Below, one piece after another: positions 60,118 to 64,000 of a DNA stretch of 64,000 nucleotides. Below the pieces are notes generated by a model. The model made no database searches. It had not been told where the DNA came from and saw only the letters and a program-made list of their open reading frames with translations. Position numbers and translations under genes: made by a program. Each line of letters opens with the position of its first letter. Positions within the stretch are counted from its first letter, which is position 1. Source of the stretch: Actinoplanes ianthinogenes (GTDB lineage Bacteria > Actinomycetota > Actinomycetes > Mycobacteriales > Micromonosporaceae); NCBI RefSeq assembly GCF_018324205.1, contig NZ_AP023356.1, positions 7,818,501-7,882,500 on the forward strand, written 5' to 3'.

Positions 60118-63039
60118 GTGAGACAGTCCCATCAGCGTTTCCGACGCAGGACCGCCGTCCTCGGCGTCGCCGTTCTCGGCGCCGGCGCGGCCTTCGTGGC
60201 CGGCGGACCACCCGCCTACGCCGCGGCCGGTTGCTCGGTCGTCTACAAGGTGCAGAGCCAGTGGCCCGGTGGCTTCACCGGCGACATCGCCATCACCAAC
60301 TCCGGTGACCCGCTGACGTCCTGGAAGCTCGAGTACGACTTCCCGGACGCGTCCCAGAAGGTCACCCAGGGCTGGAGCGGCGTCTACGCCCAGAGCGGTC
60401 AGCACGTCACCGTGACCAACGCGTCGTGGAACGGCTCGATCGGCACCGGCGCGACGCTGAGCACCGGCTTCAACGGCACGTTCGGCTCCGCCAACCCGGT
60501 GCCGGCCGCGTTCACGCTGAACGGGGTGGCCTGCAACGGCGCGACGGCCGCGCCGACCGTGGCGATCAGCAGCCCGGCGGCGAACACCCGGTACACCGGG
60601 CCGGCGTCGATCCCGATCGCGGCCACCGCCACCGCGGCGAGCGGGCGGAGCGTGGCGAAGGTCGAGTTCTACCACGACGGCCTGCTGCTCGGCACCGACA
60701 CGGCCGCGCCGTACGCGTACACCTGGAGCGGGGTGCCGGCCCAGACGGCGGCCTACCACCTGCAGGCCATCGCGTACGACAACGCCGGCACCAAGAGCAG
60801 CACCGCCGACGTCCCGGTCTTCGTGGACGCCGCGACCACCCCGTCGATCGTCGCCGACGCCACCTCGGCGACCCTGGAGCCGGGCGCCAGCGGCTCGTTC
60901 AAGCTGGCGCTGAGCGCCGCGCCCACCGCGAACGTCACGGTGGCGGTGGCCCGCAGCACCGGCAGCACGAGCGTCACGGCCACCCCGGCCACGCTCACCT
61001 TCACCCCGTCGAACTGGAACACCGGCCAGGCCGTGACGGTCGCGGCGGCCAGCTCGGCGGCGGTCGGGGACACCGCCACCATCACGGCGACGGCCAGCGG
61101 GTACACCGCGGCCAGCGTCGCGGTGAGCGTGGTCAAGGCGGGCGCCGTGGACGCCCGGTTCACCCAGATGTACAACGACATCAAGAACCCGTCGAACGGG
61201 TACTTCAGCCCGGAGGGCGTGCCCTACCACTCGATCGAGACGCTGATCGACGAGGCGCCCGACCAGGGGCACGAGACCACCAGCGAGGCGTTCAGCTACT
61301 GGCTGTGGCTGGAGGCCGAGCACGGCCAGGTCTCCGGGGACTGGGCGCCGTTCAACAGCGCCTGGTCGACGATGGAGAAGTACATCATCCCGTCGCACGC
61401 CGACCAGCCGACCAACGCCAACTACAACGCGTCGAAGCCGGCCACCTACGCGGCCGAGCACCCGTTGCCGTCGCAGTACCCGTCGCAGCTGGACAGCAGC
61501 GTGTCGGTCGGCACCGACCCGCTGGCCGCCGAGCTGAAGAGCACCTACAACACCGACGACATCTACGGCACGCACTGGCTGATGGACGTGGACAACGTCT
61601 ACGGCTTCGGCCACTGCGGTGACGGCACCAGCCGGGTCACGTACATCAACACGTTCCAGCGCGGCCCGCAGGAGTCGACCTTCGAGACCGTGCCGCAGCC
61701 GTCCTGCGACACGTTCAAGTTCGGCGGCCCGAACGGCTACCTGGACCTGTTCACCAAGGACTCGTCGTACGCCAAGCAGTGGAAGTACACCAACGCCCCG
61801 GACGCCGACGCCCGGTCGATCCAGGTCGCCTACTGGGCCAACCAGTGGGCCACCGCCCAGGGCAAGCAGTCGCAGATCTCCGGCACCGTGGCGAACGCCG
61901 CCAAGATGGGCGACTACCTGCGGTACGCGTTCTACGACAAGTACTTCAAGCAGCCCGGCTGCACCTCCACCTCGTGCGCGCCGGGCACCGGCAAGAACAG
62001 CTCCAGCAACCTGCTGTCCTGGTACTACGCCTGGGGCGGCGCCTACGACACGTCGGCCGGCTGGGCCTGGCGGATCGGTTCCAGCACCAGCCACTTCGGC
62101 TACCAGAACCCGATGGCGGCGTACGCGCTGTCCAGCACCACGGCGCTGACCCCGAAGTCGGCCACCGGCAAGGCCGACTGGCAGGCCAGCCTGAGCCGGC
62201 AGCTGGAGTTCTACCAGTGGCTGCAGTCCAGCGAGGGCGCCATCGCCGGTGGCGCGACGAACAGCTGGGACGGCAGCTACTCGGCGCCGCCGGCCGGCAC
62301 GCCGACCTTCTACGGGATGTCGTACATCGAGGCCCCGGTCTACGCCGACCCGCCGTCCAACCAGTGGTTCGGGATGCAGACCTGGTCGCTGGAGCGGCTC
62401 GCCGAGTACTACTACGCGACCGGTGACACCAAGGCCAAGACCGTCCTGGACAAGTGGGTGCCCTGGGCGCTGGCGAACTCCACCATCACCGCCACCAGCT
62501 TCGAGATCCCGTCCGACCTGGCCTGGTCCGGCGCGCCGGCCACCTGGAACGCCGCCAGCCCGGCGGCCAACACCAACCTGCACGTCACGGTGAAGAGCAA
62601 GGGCACCGACCTGGGCGTGGCGGGCTCGTACGCCAAGCTGCTGACCTACTACGCCGCCAAGTCGGGCAACGCGGCCGCCAAGACGGCGGCCAAGAACCTG
62701 CTCTCCGCCATCTGGACGCACAAGGACGCGAAGGGTGTCTCGGTCACCGAGACGCGCGCCGACTACAACCGGATGGACGACACCTACAACGCCACCACCG
62801 GCCAGGGGATCTACATCCCGAACGGCTGGAGCGGCAAGATGCCGAACGGTGACGTGATCAAGCCCGGGGTGTCGTTCCTCGACATCCGCTCCTTCTACAA
62901 GAACGACCCGGACTTCCCGAAGGTCCAGGCGTACCTGAACGGCGGAGCCGCACCCACCTTCAACTACCACCGGTTCTGGGCCCAGGTCGACGTCGCCACC
63001 GGCTACGCCGACTTCGCCCGACTGTTCCCGGAGGGGTGA
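60118..63039 (+). CDS. Secreted GH48 exocellulase with N-terminal CBM2 and Ig-like domains
   Basis: 973-residue exoglucanase acting from reducing ends of cellulose. Signal peptide (about 1-36), CBM2 (38-140, GCSVVYKVQSQWPGGFTGDIAITN), an Ig-like domain (about 143-240, KVEFYHDGLLLGTDTAAPYAYTW), a second beta-sandwich (about 243-338), and the GH48 (alpha/alpha)6 domain to the end. The catalytic acid lies in DEAPDQGHETTSEAFSYW. GTG start at 60118 with AGGAGGA before it. GH48 is the hallmark of true cellulolytic actinomycetes. Confidence 0.95.
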   Translation: MRQSHQRFRRRTAVLGVAVLGAGAAFVAGGPPAYAAAGCSVVYKVQSQWPGGFTGDIAITNSGDPLTSWKLEYDFPDASQKVTQGWSGVYAQSGQHVTVTNASWNGSIGTGATLSTGFNGTFGSANPVPAAFTLNGVACNGATAAPTVAISSPAANTRYTGPASIPIAATATAASGRSVAKVEFYHDGLLLGTDTAAPYAYTWSGVPAQTAAYHLQAIAYDNAGTKSSTADVPVFVDAATTPSIVADATSATLEPGASGSFKLALSAAPTANVTVAVARSTGSTSVTATPATLTFTPSNWNTGQAVTVAAASSAAVGDTATITATASGYTAASVAVSVVKAGAVDARFTQMYNDIKNPSNGYFSPEGVPYHSIETLIDEAPDQGHETTSEAFSYWLWLEAEHGQVSGDWAPFNSAWSTMEKYIIPSHADQPTNANYNASKPATYAAEHPLPSQYPSQLDSSVSVGTDPLAAELKSTYNTDDIYGTHWLMDVDNVYGFGHCGDGTSRVTYINTFQRGPQESTFETVPQPSCDTFKFGGPNGYLDLFTKDSSYAKQWKYTNAPDADARSIQVAYWANQWATAQGKQSQISGTVANAAKMGDYLRYAFYDKYFKQPGCTSTSCAPGTGKNSSSNLLSWYYAWGGAYDTSAGWAWRIGSSTSHFGYQNPMAAYALSSTTALTPKSATGKADWQASLSRQLEFYQWLQSSEGAIAGGATNSWDGSYSAPPAGTPTFYGMSYIEAPVYADPPSNQWFGMQTWSLERLAEYYYATGDTKAKTVLDKWVPWALANSTITATSFEIPSDLAWSGAPATWNAASPAANTNLHVTVKSKGTDLGVAGSYAKLLTYYAAKSGNAAAKTAAKNLLSAIWTHKDAKGVSVTETRADYNRMDDTYNATTGQGIYIPNGWSGKMPNGDVIKPGVSFLDIRSFYKNDPDFPKVQAYLNGGAAPTFNYHRFWAQVDVATGYADFARLFPEG

Positions 63040-63043
63040 TCGC

Positions 63044-64000
63044 ATGAAATTCGCCCGTCTGGCCGTGGCGGCGCTCGTCGCCGCCGCGGCCGGGGCCCTG
63101 GTCCTCCCGGCTGCGGCCGAGGCGCACGGGGCCATCCAAGTACCCGGTAGCCGGACCTGGTTCTGCTACCAGGACGGTCGCAACCCGACCACCGGCGCGA
63201 TCGAGCCGAAGAACGCGGCCTGCGCCGCGGCGGTCGCGCAGAGCGGTGTCACGTCGCTGTACAACTGGTTCGCCGTGCTCCGCTCGGACGGGGCGGGCCG
63301 GGTCAACGGCTTCATCCCGGACGGTCAGCTGTGCAGCGGCGGGACCGGCGGCCCGTACAACTTCACCGGGTTCAACCTGGCCCGGACCGACTGGCCGGCC
63401 ACCCACCTGACGGCCGGCGCGACGATGGAGTTCCAGTACAACGACTGGGCCAAGCACCCGGGCACCTTCTCGCTCTACATCACCAAGGACGGTTACGACC
63501 CGACCAAGCCGCTCGCCTGGGGTGACCTGGAGCCGACGCCGTTCGACCAGGTGACCAACCCGCCGGCGAACGGCGGGCCGGGCACCGACGACGGGCACTA
63601 CTACTGGACCGGGAAACTGCCGTCGAACAAGACCGGCAAGCATCTGATCTACTCGGTCTGGTCCCGCTCGGACAGCACGGAGACCTTCTACGGCTGTTCC
63701 GACGTGGTGTTCGACGGCGGGCACGGTGAGGTGACCGGGATCGGCACCACGCCGAGCACCTCGCCCAGCCCGTCCTCGCCCAGTCCGTCGGCGCCGAGCC
63801 CGTCGGCCTCGACGCCGGGCAGCGGCACCGGTGGCGGCTGCACCGCGATGTACAACGTCGTCTCCTCCTGGAGCGGCGGCTTCCAGGGCCAGGTGATGGT
63901 CCACGCCGGCACCACCGCGGTGAACGGCTGGAAGGTCGGCTGGACCTGGCCGGGCAGCCAGACCCTGGCATCGGTGTGGAGCGGTAAGGCCACCGCGAGC
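63044..64000 (+). CDS. AA10 lytic polysaccharide monooxygenase with CBM2, cut by window
   Basis: Copper monooxygenase that oxidatively breaks crystalline cellulose. Signal peptide ends AEA, so the mature protein starts with His (HGAIQVPGSRTWFC), the N-terminal copper ligand of AA10. The second His is probably in WAKHPGTFSLYITKDGYDP. A Ser/Pro linker follows, then a CBM2 (GGCTAMYNVVSSWSGGFQGQVMV), cut after 319 codons. ATG at 63044 with GGAGGGG before it, 4 bases after the GH48 stop. Completes the cellulose set. Confidence 0.93.
   Translation, partial: MKFARLAVAALVAAAAGALVLPAAAEAHGAIQVPGSRTWFCYQDGRNPTTGAIEPKNAACAAAVAQSGVTSLYNWFAVLRSDGAGRVNGFIPDGQLCSGGTGGPYNFTGFNLARTDWPATHLTAGATMEFQYNDWAKHPGTFSLYITKDGYDPTKPLAWGDLEPTPFDQVTNPPANGGPGTDDGHYYWTGKLPSNKTGKHLIYSVWSRSDSTETFYGCSDVVFDGGHGEVTGIGTTPSTSPSPSSPSPSAPSPSASTPGSGTGGGCTAMYNVVSSWSGGFQGQVMVHAGTTAVNGWKVGWTWPGSQTLASVWSGKATAS

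Noticed and set aside
59779..63135. Open frame of over 1100 codons on the minus strand
   Set aside because: It is the antisense of the GH74 end, GH48 and LPMO genes, whose domains and motifs are unmistakable. High-GC third positions keep antisense frames open.

Overview
The window is very GC-rich, densely coded DNA with frequent GTG/TTG starts and ATGA start/stop overlaps. Together with the gene content (NnaR-like regulator, EthA-like monooxygenase, a perfect CebR-type box before cellulase genes, an AA10/GH48/GH74 set) this points to a soil actinomycete, most plausibly of the Actinoplanes/Micromonosporaceae type; the genus is an inference. No rRNA, tRNA, CRISPR or complete insertion sequence was seen.

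Layout. 1-4.1 kb: alpha-glucan genes (cut GH13 glucosidase, LacI regulator, GH15 glucoamylase/trehalase) and a CsbD stress protein. 4.1-6.5 kb: a Tat-exported sulfite-oxidase-like enzyme and SsuD. 6.7-11.6 kb: a compact four-gene cassette (membrane NUDIX-like protein; HIGH-type nucleotidyltransferase fused to a small-molecule kinase; nucleoside-deoxyribosyltransferase-like protein; B12-type radical SAM enzyme), the best candidate here for an undescribed system. 11.7-18.6 kb: two MarR-controlled exporters with clear operators, a TPR protein and a methyltransferase. 18.7-21.1 kb: two divergent citrate synthases, one fused to a DNA-binding HTH. 21.3-28.4 kb: nitroreductase, two envelope proteins, and a TetR-governed oxidative operon (EthA-like Baeyer-Villiger enzyme, DUF4873-like protein, SDR, hydrolase) facing an AurF-like diiron oxygenase. 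30.5-38.8 kb: assimilatory nitrate reduction (nnaR, sirohydrochlorin chelatase, nitrate reductase, nirB, nirD, narK). 39.7-49.9 kb: two ABC export systems, the second with a MIRU-like 77-bp element between its two large permeases. 49.9-51.1 kb: MerR regulator and a frameshifted FMN reductase. 52-55.4 kb: a sugar ABC importer. 55.8-57.1 kb: UDP-glucose dehydrogenase. 57.4 kb to the end: a secreted cellulose/xyloglucan set (GH74, GH48, AA10 LPMO) behind a CebR box.

How genes work together. Alpha-glucan hydrolases with a LacI regulator, the sugar importer and the CebR-type cellulase block describe a saprophytic polysaccharide degrader. In the nitrate block NarK imports nitrate, the MGD enzyme makes nitrite, and NirBD makes ammonium using siroheme whose precursor is metallated by the chelatase; NnaR and possibly GlnR control it. 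The TetR operon looks like a lipid/xenobiotic oxidation unit.

Repeat landscape. Three separated arrays (15.3, 28.7 and 51.1 kb) are built from about 64-bp units, each a nested hairpin, with pair-swapping base changes between arrays. A second element (31.65 and 51.82 kb) has conserved flanks around a hairpin whose stems also co-vary. A 41-bp tandem repeat sits at 21.1 kb. These structured repeats are, after the four-gene cassette, the most unusual feature.
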